DNA of 64,000 nt from Eleusine coracana subsp. coracana (lineage: Eukaryota > Streptophyta > Magnoliopsida > Poales > Poaceae), in NCBI GenBank assembly GCA_032690845.1, contig CM064430.1:50565882-50629881 (forward strand), read 5' to 3'. Shown here piece after piece: positions 48,212 to 59,334 of the stretch; position 1 is the stretch's first letter; each line of letters begins with the position of its first letter. Made by a program: the position numbers and the translations under genes. The notes beneath the pieces are model-generated. The model searched no databases. It saw only the letters and a list, made by a program, of their open reading frames with translations, and was not told the DNA's origin.

Positions 48212-49185
48212 CCAACTTACCATGATATAAATATGGTGCCAAGCAATATGAAACTGATTATTCAAAGCATTAAGCTTATATAGTTGGTATTCTGATCATA
48301 ACAATAATCAAGCATAGAAGAGCACCTGTTTCAGGGCAATGACTTCTATGCAGTCTTGCAGTCCTCCTCCGAGTGATATGGGTCCTTCATGGCTTCACAT
48401 GAGGTCAACTCTGTGAGAACAAAAGCCATAAATTATCGAGTCGTTAAACAATTGCAACCATAAGTAGAATAATTTAACAAAGATAGTGCATTATATAGTG
48501 GCACATCAAGGCGTGGTCACGATAATACAGAATACATGTGACGCGGCAAGCCCAACATCAACCCAGTTCAGCGATCGAACCTCCTCATCAGGATCTTGTT
48601 CCTTAATTTCTTTTGAAGCACATTATTAACAAACTCAGAAGGTGATTTCCAGATCTGATTGGAGGAGGAGGCCCCCAATGCTTGAAGTCTTTGTGGGAAA
48701 ATGATTCCTCATGGTTGAGTGGATGGATATTTCAGATAAATTCAACGGGGTTGAGAGGATGGATATTACGGATAAATTCATGCATGGCCGTCGGTATGTT
48801 GTATCGTCGGTTCGTTTACTCTGGTTGATGACCATATCGTCTAGATCCATAGCGGTCGTAATTTTTTTAGTCGTCGGGTGGGGTATGTTGTGGCATAACT
48901 ATCCCTTCAACGCACTTAATGATCAAATATTATATGTGGTCGTCAATTTTTGGTCTTGAAGAGTCCATTTTCTTGTAGTGTCTATGTATCTAGTCATAAT
49001 AACAATAGAGCACGGGTGTTCACTACTGGATTGTTTACACACATGTGTAAGCTGCTGATTGGCAAGGCCATAGGATCGTCCTCACCAGCGGAAAGCAAAT
49101 GATGCACTGGGATCTGGACTTAGGGGATCACAAGGACTTCGTGGGCGTGCAGTTTGTTTTTCCATTCCTATATGGGTGTTGTTAT
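48212..49185. other. Spacer with a CACTA terminus
   Basis: No gene is seen. At about 48957-48980 the sequence GAAGAGTCCATTTTCTTGTAGTG is an inverted CACTACAAGAAAATG terminus typical of CACTA elements, but I could not place the matching left end. 48320-48410 (minus) has a short open exon-like stretch (PISLGGGLQDCIEVIALKQ) followed by a GT donor; unassigned. Confidence 0.4.
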
Positions 49186-51110
49186 GGTACCTCTCTTACC
49201 TCTAAAGAGGTAAGAGTTCAAATAAATCCTAACCATCGATTTTTACAAGGAGAAAATAAAAAGAAATAAACGTTTAGATATCAGTTTTTTCAGCTCGCTC
49301 TTCTATCTTCAGGAGCCCACCATTGCTCCCCGTTTTTTCTGTCTCTGTCCTCTCCTCCGTGATTACCCTGCCGCTTTGATCCATTGATGTACCTGCCGCA
49401 CCAGACAGAAGCTTGTGCTCCTATATAGTACTACTAGTAATGGGCTTGATCTGGTCATACATTGGACGTCTCCATGTAGGTCACGAAGCTCATGTGCCTG
49501 GACATGCGTCAGATCCTCCAGCCATGAGAAGCTCACTAGCCTCTGTAGCTGCTTGTCGTTGTGCTCACTAACGTTCATGTCACTTGGAACAAATTCACGT
49601 TTACTGCCAAGGAGTGATGCACCACTATGGGAAAATCGTTTTTTGTCGAGTGTTTTTTTTCATGCATTTGACAAAGATATGTGTTTTTCCTTGACACTTG
49701 GTAAAGCTAATTTTTGCCAAGTGTTTTTTCTTGAGTGTTTTTTTCTTGATACTTGGCAAAAAATTAGTTTTTTCCTCTTCTACTCCCAAAAATTTTTGTG
49801 CTTTATAACATGTGTGAGTTCATGTTAAAATTGATATTTTTTGTAATTGTTTGCTTTTTAGTTAATTAATTATATTTGAAGCAATTTATTGAATAAAGTC
49901 AAATTTGAACTACAAGTGACTCGAATATAAGAATTCAATAAGTATAAAAATTATATTCATGTTATTTAGCCCAATTAGAGACCTTACCCATAAAATAAAA
50001 AGAAATTTGATATAAAGTCTGAAAATCATGACCACAATAACATGTGTCCAAATATTTTTTAAATTCTAAAAAACTCAAATAAAGTCTTAAAACCATGAGA
50101 TTTATCACAATGTTATGATATTATAAGTAGAAGTTACAATAAAAAGTAGAGAGGTTCGCACAAGTTGTCACATTCTTTGCTTACTAAACGGAGAACCTCC
50201 GAAGAATAACCTTAGAGTTGAGAATTGGTGGTTAAGATTTGAATTCATATTGAAAATCAAATTTGAATTTGACTCCAAATTATTTTGTATAGGTCATAGA
50301 TTACATAAATTGTATCATTTTAAAATTTGATTATATTTTAAAATTATTTGATATTTTTAATTTTTTTTGGAAGTTCATAGGAAAATTTATTTGCCTAGTA
50401 TCTAACTTAGTACAAGGCAAAGAAAATCTTTGTCAAGTGTTTTTTATGAAACATTTGGCAAAGAAGAAAAATATAAAAAGAATAAAAACAGGGTGTTGAC
50501 TCATGTGACAGTGTGGTGCAGCGGTAGATGAGTACTTACGTGAAGGAGATATCATAGATTCGAATCTCAATGGCGCACCTTGTGTGTGCGCGTAGCATGT
50601 GAAAAATCGCTAAGACTTGCGAAAAAACACCGAGACGGGTGGCTAGGGTGTTCTAGCAGCAAAAAAATATTTTTTTTTGTGCTAGACTTTACTAAGTGTT
50701 TTTTTTTGTTATTTGATATGCGTGATAAAAAACACTTGGCAAAGAACGTTTTGCTGGTAGTTTTTTCTGTCAAGTGCTCTTTGCTGACTGTTACACTTGA
50801 CAAAGGCTTTGCCAAGTGATTTAGTGCTTTTGCCGAGTGCCTTTGACACTTGGTAAAGGAGAGATTTCCTGCAGTGCACCCGTAGGTCAAGATAGATCAT
50901 ATACTGTGGTGTACAAATATATGCGCATTTCTGTGTCATGTTTTTTGTGGAATAAAAATTCAAGTAACTTGAACAAAATCATCCTATATCATGGCTTTCC
51001 CAAAATAAAAAAATTAATTGATAACCTATTACCTCTTAGGAGGTAATATATCTTCGATCAAGTTAAAATGGATGACTCACAGTTACCTCAAGGTACTGTA
51101 AAATCTGCCT
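49186..51110. mobile_element. Possible MITE-like element with paired palindromes
   Basis: A perfect 11-bp-arm palindrome at 49193-49216 (CTCTTACCTCT..AGAGGTAAGAG) is mirrored by an 8-bp-arm palindrome at 51028-51047 (ATTACCTC....GAGGTAAT). Nearby GGTACCTC and CTCAAGGTACTG may be the outer ends. Removing the CACTA element between them leaves about 670 bp. A short open frame at 49363-49578 is unassigned. The boundaries are tentative. Confidence 0.35.
49623..50876. mobile_element. Non-autonomous CACTA element
   Basis: The 1254-bp insert starts CACTATGGGAAAATCG and ends with inverted GAAATCTCTCC-side terminus GATTTCCTGCAGTG. The 3-bp duplication CAC lies at 49620-49622 and 50877-50879. Subterminal arrays of TTTGCCAAGTG and CACTTGGCAAAG are at both ends. 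A tRNA-like segment sits at 50509-50575. No transposase is encoded. Confidence 0.9.
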
Positions 51111-51214
51111 CCTATATATAGGGTGTGCCAATGTGGTGGAGAGGAAGAGGGGCCCCTGCCTGGTGGAACAGGTTCAGCGAGACCCTTCTGCAGTAGAATA
51201 AGTGGTGCATAGTA

Positions 51215-51373
51215 CTTTCTCCATCCAAAAATATAAGTATTTGAGGAGTTGATTCAAATTTATAGCATCTCTAATGAACCTGAATACAAAGCTATCCAAA
51301 TACATAAAGAGTACTATGAATCTGGACATTCTCTCTCCTACCCTCAAATGCTTGTATTTTGGGATAGAGAGAG
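51215..51373. mobile_element. Stowaway-like MITE
   Basis: The 159-bp element starts CTTTCTCCATCCAAAAATA and ends with the inverted TATTTTGGGATAGAGAGAG, with TA on both sides (51213-51214, 51374-51375). It is a different subfamily from those in the array. Confidence 0.8.
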
Positions 51374-51398
51374 TAGCTTAACATAAATAACCTGACAA

Positions 51399-51596
51399 AC
51401 TTCAGATCGTTGGTTCCAAATCAGTCACAAGCACCTGCCTTTTTTCACTCTCAGTCGTAAGCAATTCCTGGTGTATTGCAAACAGCATCCCATCCCTACA
51501 GGCCTGCGCCTCCATTGAAAGAGCACTCAGAGCATGGTCATAGTCATACATATAAGATGGAGTGTTCCCCTTGACCATGAAAGGCCCCTGCATCGA
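51399..51596 (-). pseudogene. RNase H-like (RVT_3) fragment
   Basis: The 63-aa frame contains SALSMEAQACRDGMLFAIHQ, matching the plant RVT_3 RNase H-like pattern (SxxxAEAxACRDGLxxA) found in LINE-derived proteins. Catalytic context upstream and downstream is missing, so it is a fragment. Confidence 0.55.
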
Positions 51597-51651
51597 CGTG
51601 CATCACCATAATTGTGTAGCACCATTCCATTCGTCTACATCAAAGGGCAAT

Positions 51652-51900
51652 TTTTTTTAAGGAAACAGGAGGTGCAAGCCGCCCTACCAATTATAATTAT
51701 AGTTAAATAAGAAATAAAGAGTATTTACAAACAAACAGAGTTCAAGGAGGCTCTGCCAAGTCATCTTGCCACATTTGAATGGTGGGGAAATACTTTTTTT
51801 CGCTCTGTGTAACAACAGATAGAATTCTTTCCTAAACGTCTCTTTGCATGCCTGCATTGTTGGATCAACATCGTTTGACAATCTACATCTCTGTTTGGAT
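51652..51900 (-). mobile_element. 5'-truncated LINE stub
   Basis: The 249-bp minus-strand insert has a T-run at 51652-51658 (its poly(A) tail) and the LINE-like GGAAACAGGAGGTGC 3' UTR. A perfect 14-bp duplication CATCAAAGGGCAAT lies at 51638-51651 and 51901-51914. Confidence 0.85.
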
Positions 51901-51914
51901 CATCAAAGGGCAAT

Positions 51915-52890
51915 CTACATCTCTGTTTGAGACACTACAACTTTTACCTACCTGGTTGTATCAAAAGTTGTGTCGCTTGTCCAAAGAAATCAATAGTTTA
52001 ACTCCTATGGAATATTTGGTGTACTTGTAGAACAATTTGGCCACCGTAGAATCACCAAGACCTTGTCTATATATTCTTATTACTCTGCTCCGTATGTTGA
52101 AATTTTGCAACCGGAGCAATATGCATGCCGTTCCTTCAATATTTGACGAGCTAGTATGAAAGCATGAATAATTCTGCAAAAAGCTTTCAAATAATCATAT
52201 CTTCTAATGAGTATCCAGACAACTGTTCATGTTCACACCGTGGCCTTTCTTCAAATAACAAAAACATTAAGATAATTTCACTTTGTATGAACCATGTTGT
52301 TTTTGGATCATACCCAAAAACCCAATTCTTCTCTTTCAATGGAGTTATCAAGATTTTCTATGCATCAAAATTTACAACAACACAATTTATCATTTTCACA
52401 TACCATTGCCACTGTCAACACAATTTACAACAACACAATTTTCCCAAGGGCGGTCTAAGTGTGAATGATTCCAGACAAAAACATTACTAGAAAGGACAAT
52501 ATTAGGTGCTGCTGAAGAAACTAATTTAACCTATTCTTTCTTAAAAAAAATGATTGTGTAGTACACATATTAACAGATAAAAGATTTAGCCTTCCTGATT
52601 TTGAAGGACGCAATAGCATATAACCATATACCATACACCTTCATCTTGCATGAAAAGCCATATCAATTGGAAGTAGCAAACATATCTAGATAACATTACA
52701 CAACACAGACAAATTGGATCCGTTTTCATGGAAAGCGAAACTGGAGTGATGTTTGGCAATTTCAATTAATTCCAGAATGTACACTTGAATATCAAGATGT
52801 TAATACAGAAGAGATAAATAGGAGATGAAGTTTAATTAGATTCATAGGAGATGATAGAGCCAAATTTTCAGCATAACTGTAATTCAACTA
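51915..52890. other. Downstream region of the transposase-derived gene
   Basis: No coding sequence is recognised. The part nearest 52890 should hold the 3' UTR of the minus-strand gene. Confidence 0.45.
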
Positions 52891-52892
52891 TA

Positions 52893-54275
52893 CTACAACT
52901 TATTTGACTTGTCGCCAAAGGGTCCAAACTGCTGCCAGATGTGCTCAACTAAATCCCTTTTTATTTGGCCATGTGTTGGTTCAGCACAAATAGTAGCATT
53001 TCTCTGGAGTACATTGGCTAAGCAATCAGCAGGCCCAGTTTTGACATTTGAAGGTAGAACAGCCGATGTTGCAGAAGCTTCCCTTGAGTCAAAGCAAGCA
53101 CTTGCCATGTCTTTCTCATCCTCAATTGCCATGTTGTGGAGTATGATGCAAGCTTGCAAGATTTTGCCAAGAGTTACTGTCTCAAGAAAGCGTATTGGAC
53201 CATGAACAATGGGGAAACGAGATTGCAGGAGTCCAAATGCTCGTTGTACATCCTTCCTTGATTCTTCTTGGTATCGTGCAAACAATCGCTCCTTTTCTGT
53301 TCGAGGTAAGGGTATTGTCTTAACGAATACAGAGGATTCTGGGTAGATTTCGCTCACCAGGTAGTAACCCATATTGTATTGGCCCTTATTGACGGAGAAC
53401 TGCACCTGAGGAGCTTGCCCTTTCAAGAGTTCCGGGAAAAATGATGATTCATTGAGCATATTGACATTATTGATGGACCCAAAAACACTGAACGAAGCAT
53501 GCCATATCCAGAGGTCATGTGAAGCAACAGCTTCAAGAACAATTGTGGCAATACCGCGATCACTATGATTAAGTCGACGAATCCATTTAGGTGGGCAATT
53601 TTCCCATTCCCAATGCATACAACCAATGCTACCCAACATGCCAGGAAACCCACAGTCCTCACCAATTTGCAATAGATACTGCATATCAACACTTGTAGGT
53701 CCTCGAAAATATTTTCCGCCAAAATTGTCAATCACTCCTTCTGCAAACCGCTCTAAACACTCCAGTACCGTGCTCTTTCCAATCTGTACATATTTGTCAA
53801 CAGCATCTTCCGGACAGCCACGCATTAACATGCGAATAGCTGCTGAACACTTTTGCAAAGGTGACAATCCTGACTGACAACAAATATCTGTCCTTTGAGT
53901 GAAATAGGGAGACCACTCGCCCAGGGCATCGACAATACGTAGAAAGAGAGGTCTTGACATCCGGTGTCTTGATCGGAAAAGTTTTTCATCACATACTGGA
54001 TCCTCAGAAAAGAATTCAGCCACAAGTCGTTGATGACCCACTTCATGATTTTTCTCTATGAACTTCCTGCTATAAATCCTGCGGAACGATGTACCAGTCT
54101 CAACCTCTAGCGCATCAACTTTTTCTTGAAGCTTCGCACCAATCCGCTCAAGAAAACTGTACAATACACGTTGCTCAGCAATGTATTCTTCCATAGTGTA
54201 TCTTGGGTTGATGGTATTATCCTCTACGGACTCATCTGAGCTGGACGATGTCTCTAATAGATATTGATGGTTCAT
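52893..54275 (-). CDS. Domesticated-looking PIF/Harbinger transposase (ALP1-like)
   Basis: A continuous 460-aa frame of the plant_tran / DDE_Tnp_4 family (HARBI1-like). Residues 75-210 are the usual N-terminal part (GHQRLVAEFFSEDPV, FRSRHRMSRPLFLRIVDALG, WSPYFTQRTD, LSPLQKCSAAIRML). Residues 205-390 are the nuclease fold. The three acidic catalytic positions are all replaced: LGSIGCMHWEW has Gly218 for Asp, GSINNVNML has Asn270 for Asp, KDVQRAFG has Gln344 for Glu. Conserved segments around them persist (NMGYYLVSEIYPE, RTEKERLFARYQEESRKDV, ACIILHNMAIEDEKD). Such a protein should not cut DNA; in Arabidopsis, ALP1 with a lost triad works with Polycomb complex PRC2. The start is ATG at 54275, directly after a TTTGTAG acceptor at 54278-54279. 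A recently dead transposase is the alternative, but no stop or frameshift is present. Confidence 0.85.
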   Translation of the reverse strand: MNHQYLLETSSSSDESVEDNTINPRYTMEEYIAEQRVLYSFLERIGAKLQEKVDALEVETGTSFRRIYSRKFIEKNHEVGHQRLVAEFFSEDPVCDEKLFRSRHRMSRPLFLRIVDALGEWSPYFTQRTDICCQSGLSPLQKCSAAIRMLMRGCPEDAVDKYVQIGKSTVLECLERFAEGVIDNFGGKYFRGPTSVDMQYLLQIGEDCGFPGMLGSIGCMHWEWENCPPKWIRRLNHSDRGIATIVLEAVASHDLWIWHASFSVFGSINNVNMLNESSFFPELLKGQAPQVQFSVNKGQYNMGYYLVSEIYPESSVFVKTIPLPRTEKERLFARYQEESRKDVQRAFGLLQSRFPIVHGPIRFLETVTLGKILQACIILHNMAIEDEKDMASACFDSREASATSAVLPSNVKTGPADCLANVLQRNATICAEPTHGQIKRDLVEHIWQQFGPFGDKSNKL

Positions 54276-54277
54276 AC

Positions 54278-55673
54278 CTACAAATATAAACAATGAAAAA
54301 TGTCTGAGCATATATGATTTTTTAGAGGCAGGAGATAAAATAAAGATGGAATGATTTCACTTGTTCAAGCATCATGTCATCCTAACACGTGGTTACGGTG
54401 AAGAATGATATTAAACATTATGTCTTTTTCCTTAGTCTCATAAATTATTTGAACTCACTATGTGGGATGTACATTCGTTTTCTGGTACAAAAACTCATTG
54501 TATCTATTGTAACCCTGTCAGAATTCACCTATGGTAACATGATGTAACCATGCCCAATAAAAGCTTAGCAGCCAAGTTAGCTGTATCAATATTTATTTGG
54601 TTTCTACAAAAAAAGGAATGCGCTTTCATATCACTTGTGAAAGGACCTGAAGAAATGTAAATGGGTAATAAGACAAATTCAAGTATTATTGAAATAAAAA
54701 ACATTAGTGAAGTGACTAGCAGATAGAGTAAACGATACACGAGTTTCAGAAATTCAAGTGAAGTGAGATGTACGTATACATTATGTGTCACGCACGGACA
54801 TTTGGAAGTTGACATCGGACATTTGGAAGTTTTCAGAATGCAATATAAGAATTAGATTTTGCAACCTTTAAAAGAAAAGATCCTTTTTATTATTCAGGAA
54901 ATCTTCAATTCAGAAACAATTTACTCTATAAACATTATAGGAAATGTAGTCGTTCCAGGTGCATCTACAATCAATATCCAAGAAAATCATCCATGCTACA
55001 TATAAAACCATAACCAAAGGCTTGACTTATTTGCATCTTACTACTTTACTTGCAGTACGCACACAATGGTACAGTTGTCTAAGAAACAATACTGGAACTG
55101 CTTGATACGTTTCGAATAAAAGTTAAAACCAACAGGGCAGCCAACATCATATTACTCAAAATCACTCTGCTTTTGGGTTGCATCAATCATAATTTAAAAC
55201 TTCCTTACTAATAAACTTAACAGGGGCCTCTTCCCGCAGAGGCGCAGATCACAGATTTTTACTTTCAGATGCCTCGACTAATGCTATTTCCAATGTGAAT
55301 CTCTATTCGCTTCATGGGTAACTTGCTATCTATACTGCGCATGTTACATCCTTAACAAAGTCCAGTATGTCTCAACTCCAGGTCTAGTGCTCCAATTCAC
55401 CGGATCCTGGCGATGTGTCAAGTTCAGATGGAAAAGAAGTAGGGAGAACGAACTTTAGGGGTTAGTCAGGGTTCTGCATTCCATAAGCAGCCGAAAATCC
55501 CCTAAATTGATGCCGATAACAAATAAATGAACAACAAACTAATCAATCCTACAGTTTCGTGGAAATTTCTTAGAGAAATTGAATATGGTTATCCAATCAG
55601 TGCGAAACAGTATAAAGAAAGATTAATTAGCCGGATCGAAGCGACGCGATTAAAACGAAGGGAAAATGCTTAC
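54278..55673 (-). other. Predicted intron of the transposase-derived gene
   Basis: On the minus strand it opens with AAGCAG|GTAAGC and closes with TTATATTTGTAG|GT, giving a 1396-bp AT-rich intron directly before the CDS. No other gene is visible inside. Confidence 0.6.
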
Positions 55674-56082
55674 CTGCTTCTGGCGGGAGGAGGGAATGAT
55701 TGCTAGGCGCATAGATTTGTGGGGACAGTACAATGAGGAGGAGGAGGAGCGGCAGGTCAGGACGCGCGACGGTGGCCTGTGAGGAGGAGCGGCAGCCGGC
55801 GGAGGACGCGCGGAGTGGATGAGCTGTTACTTCGGATTTGCCGCTGTGGGTGAAGCAGGCGTCGGTTAGCGCAATCCCGTGTCCGGTCACGGAGAGGAGG
55901 AGCTGGGTGCGCCGGCGGGCGGTGATAGGGACGGCGCGGTCGGCCGGTGGGGGCGCCGAAGAGAAGGAGGTGGGGCAGCTGAACAGGACCGAGGCGTCGG
56001 CGGAACGAGATCGGCTGACGTATCTCAGCGGGAAGTGCTTCCGTTGGTGCCACATCGAACGGTCATCCTTCGTTCGTTCCAA
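55674..56082 (-). other. Predicted first exon of the transposase-derived gene
   Basis: GC-rich leader exon ending at a consensus donor. A minus-strand frame opens at ATG 56080-56082 (MERTKDDRSMWHQRKHFPL) and has no stop to the splice site. Splicing joins it in frame to the transposase ATG with one added glycine. It may be a 5' UTR or may add about 137 residues. It has no family resemblance. Confidence 0.5.
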
Positions 56083-57250
56083 TGGTGGCCACCAAGCGTG
56101 CGTTCGTTCGTTGTCTTGTTACACGTTCAATAGTCCTGCAATTGGCATTGAAATTATATGATAAGAATCAAAGTTTATTTTGGATAAGAGTGCATCTATA
56201 GTGGCTCAAGTAAGTTGTATTTATTTACATTAAATACATTATTTACAGAACAATTATTTAAACTAATAAAGAATGAATTTTGTTTTTGTAACCATGAAGG
56301 GTGTAACTCAGATTAAGTGGTCCTCCCACTTGGCGACATGCTAATTCATATGCTATGTTTGTACCTATTCGTGAATCATCAGTTGTTTCAATTTCAAAAG
56401 CTTGCAACTCTAAATTTTTTCTTTGTGACGCCATCAAATGTAAAGTTTGTGGCAAGACAAGCTCATGATTATGTTCAATTTCAGATCATACACTTTATAA
56501 TCATCAATCTCTTGTCTTTTACAAGTACCATATCTACTTTGCAGTCTGTCCTTATTTTAGCTCTAGGACATTTTACTTTATCAGCCATTTTATTATTCTC
56601 CCGATAACCTTCTTTGTTACAAACAAATTTACAAGATGTAACTCTTCCATCAATCTTACTTCTATTTGTATATCTTTTTCTAACATCAAAATCTTTATGA
56701 GAACCATAAGCTAACCAAAATCTCTAGCCCTCATCTGCAGTTGTGAGTTTCATACCAACTTGAGGAACCAAACAGGGGAACACATAAATAAAGCATGTAT
56801 AGTCATTTGGTTCCAAATACAAAACAATCTGATTCCATACACAAGACAAATAAAAAATCATACTACCTCTATATGCACAAGAAAATACTCAAAAGTCTTA
56901 CTTATTGGTTGTCGGGGATTGCATTGGCATCCTCTGTCATCTTCACGAAAACTGAAACAATCACCCTGTCTCCTCCTACATCGATTGCCCATTCCGTGCT
57001 CTCCCGTTTTCTCCTCAGCGCTAAAAGGTCTATGTTGTTTTCCCTCCAATTTATTGTTTGTCGTGGCTCCTTTTTCTCTCCATCAGCACACAGCAGCCAG
57101 CGTCACGCGTATTGGGTCAGAGTGGGCCTCTTTGGGCCGCTGGAGGCAACTTCCATGCGCTACGATAATTGAGGATCGTTGGATGTGGCACCAACGGACG
57201 CTACTTCCAGCTGCCATACGTCAGCCGATCTGGTTCCGGCGTCGGCGGGG
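55991..57250. repeat. Inverted repeat flanking the gene's 5' end
   Basis: The minus strand of 55991-56066 and the plus strand of 57173-57250 share GATGTGGCACCAACGGA, TACGTCAGCCGATCT and GTTCCGSCG-type blocks in order, about three quarters identical. The arms are 1.1 kb apart and point towards each other. The spacer (56083-57170) has no recognised gene. Confidence 0.7.
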
Positions 57251-57583
57251 CTCTTCCTGCTGTAGCTGTAGAATACCGAGCCACCGAGGTAGTGGGGACC
57301 TGATTTTTTTTTGGCCCTATTTCCTCTAAATTTTTTCAAAGAGCCCCTAGAACTAAATTTGCATCCTCTAACTCGTTTGGTCACACCGAACTATGAGACG
57401 TGACCAGACACTTCGGTCGCGCCCATGCATATGGCACGATCGGTGGCCATGTCGTCTTTGTATGGCCTGCCTATGGTCCGCGCTCAGTCACGCCATCTAT
57501 TTGGCATGACCGAGCGGGTATGTACTCGGCGCCCGAGCCCCTCTTCCTTTTTCCTTCTTCTTTCTTCCTCCTCACGCCAACGC

Positions 57584-57588
<5 letters not shown>

Positions 57589-57632
<44 letters not shown>
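57589..57632 (+). repeat. (TC)22 microsatellite
   Basis: Forty-four bases of perfect TC dinucleotide repeat. It produces artificial Ser/Leu-rich frames. Confidence 0.97.
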
Positions 57633-57637
<5 letters not shown>

Positions 57638-57639
57638 TG

Positions 57640-58049
57640 GTCGCCACTCATCTTATCTCCATTAATCCATCCTTGTTTTGGTGGGAAAAATCTATAAACA
57701 GCGGAGGTTCCATTCTAAGAGGTATCTCAATTTTTTTTCCCATGTAGATTTGTCATATTGGATATATTTGGGTTGTATTTAGTTCCTAGGGTTTGTATAA
57801 GATAATTTTAATTTTTTGTATTGGAGTTGAATTAAAGTTCTAGTGGATGGTACTTGCATTTGTTCAGTAGTTGTTTGTCCACATAGTTAGATTTTATTAT
57901 ATCATATTGGGTTATGCTACATTTAGGTTAAATGGTGTAGCTAGAATTTGCATGAAGTGGTGGTGGAATGGTGTTATACTAGTAAGTAAACTAGTGAAGT
58001 AATGTTATTTTGTAGGTACCTATGTATTGTGAGGTATTGTGTCGTCTAG
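57640..58049. other. Intergenic, no gene seen
   Basis: AT-rich DNA between the microsatellite and the zinc-finger pseudogene. It could include the pseudogene's promoter or leader, but no clear signal is visible. Confidence 0.4.
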
Positions 58050-59312
58050 AGAGACAGTGAAAGAAGTATCTTCCAGCACGCGCTAAGGATAGGCATGTTC
58101 CCCCGCCACTTTTGGTGCCACATTGCGAGTGTGGTGAACCGGCTGAAGTGCAGCAATAGGTGGAGTAGTACAGCGGCCTGTGCGTACTACATGTGCAAAC
58201 AAAAGCATTCTTCTGATATATCGGGGGTGAGATATTTGTTTGATTCCTTAGAGTAATAATTTATTTCCCTGTAACTATTTCGTGATAGTCATTTCCCTAA
58301 ACTCTGTTGCAGTGTCATTTCTTCTAGTGGATTGATGGTCCTGAAAAGTATGATCCTCGTATCATGCTGTTTCCATACAATGAGCACAAGACGTGTCCGT
58401 ACGAAAAATTTCAGCATTGGGTTCCTCCTCCTCCTAACCCGGAACCAATGACGGAGGCGGAGAAGCTAGAGGTTTCCATCATTCACATGAATAACCCACC
58501 TCTTTGTAAGTGTGGGTACCGTTCCGAGTTAGAAATTCCACCTGAGGAATTGAGCTATGTGCCATTCTTTCGTTGTGCCCGAGTTAGAAATGTAAGTGAA
58601 ATACTTATATTGAATGAAAACTATGGTAGTCGTTCTTATTATGAGAATATTGTTATGTTGTAGGATGGCTGACGATTTTGTGACTTTCAGGAGTATGTGT
58701 ATGGATGAAAGCCAATTTGGGCAGAGGTTGCTGCCGAGGCTGGTGATCTTCAAGATTACATTGACGGGACAAAAAAGGCACCACTTCAATGGCAAAGGAC
58801 TCCTTTATGTCAATGTGGTGTTGTGGCAAAAAAGGGTGTGGTTCCTTCTGAACTTGGTTATGATTACTTTTGTGGGAACACTATCGGTGACAACCAATGG
58901 GTACGTTGAGAATGTCGGTGATTATTTTAAATGACATAGTTTTTTTTTGAGATTATCTACTAACTAACCATGTCAAATATGTTGCCATGGTAGGAGACAA
59001 GAAGATGCGATTGGGAGTCTTTCCGTGGCAAAAACAAGCTCATGAAGGAGGCGATGATGATGAGACCTGACAAGCAAGCAAAATTTTTGCAGGAAAGAAG
59101 AGTTGCTATCCGAGAGGAATATGGTATTAGAGGTTCACCTGATTGGATCATAAGAACTATTCAGTCAGAGATGGACACTGATGTAGAGGGTGCTCTGTTG
59201 TACTCAAGAAGAAATAAGGACCAGTACCCCACAGCGTCTGAGTGGGTTACTTTGTCCGAGTTCATGAAAAAGAGGAGGGAATTGCTAGGTGGGCCGGTTG
59301 GAAGGACAGGAT
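58050..59312 (+). pseudogene. GRF-type zinc-finger gene, four exons, broken
   Basis: Exon-like blocks are about 58050-58226, 58318-58590, 58663-58900 and 58995-59312, with GT/AG borders (GTAAGTG at 58591, GTACGTT at 58901, acceptors TGCAG, TTGTAG, GGTAG). Three repeated cysteine clusters follow the grass GRF-like pattern: HCECGEPA...YYMC, PLCKCGYRSE...PFFRC and PLCQCGVVAK...YFCG. Each is preceded by PP or TP, and blocks such as WIDGPEKYDPRIMLFPY and HWVPPPPNP link them. Stops interrupt exons 1, 2 (TAG before WIDGP) and 3 (two TGA), and exon 1 also has a frame change. The last exon (ESFRGKNKLMKEAMMM...) is open to its stop. GRF fingers bind nucleic acid; this copy is dead. Confidence 0.75.
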
Positions 59313-59334
59313 AGAATTACTGGGGTGCAGAAAA

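Noticed and set aside
50509..50575. Candidate tRNA gene inside the CACTA element
   Set aside because: A/B-box-like motifs only; acceptor and D-stem pairing are not convincing.
57400..57747. Ser/Leu-rich frames
   Set aside because: Driven by the (TC)22 microsatellite.
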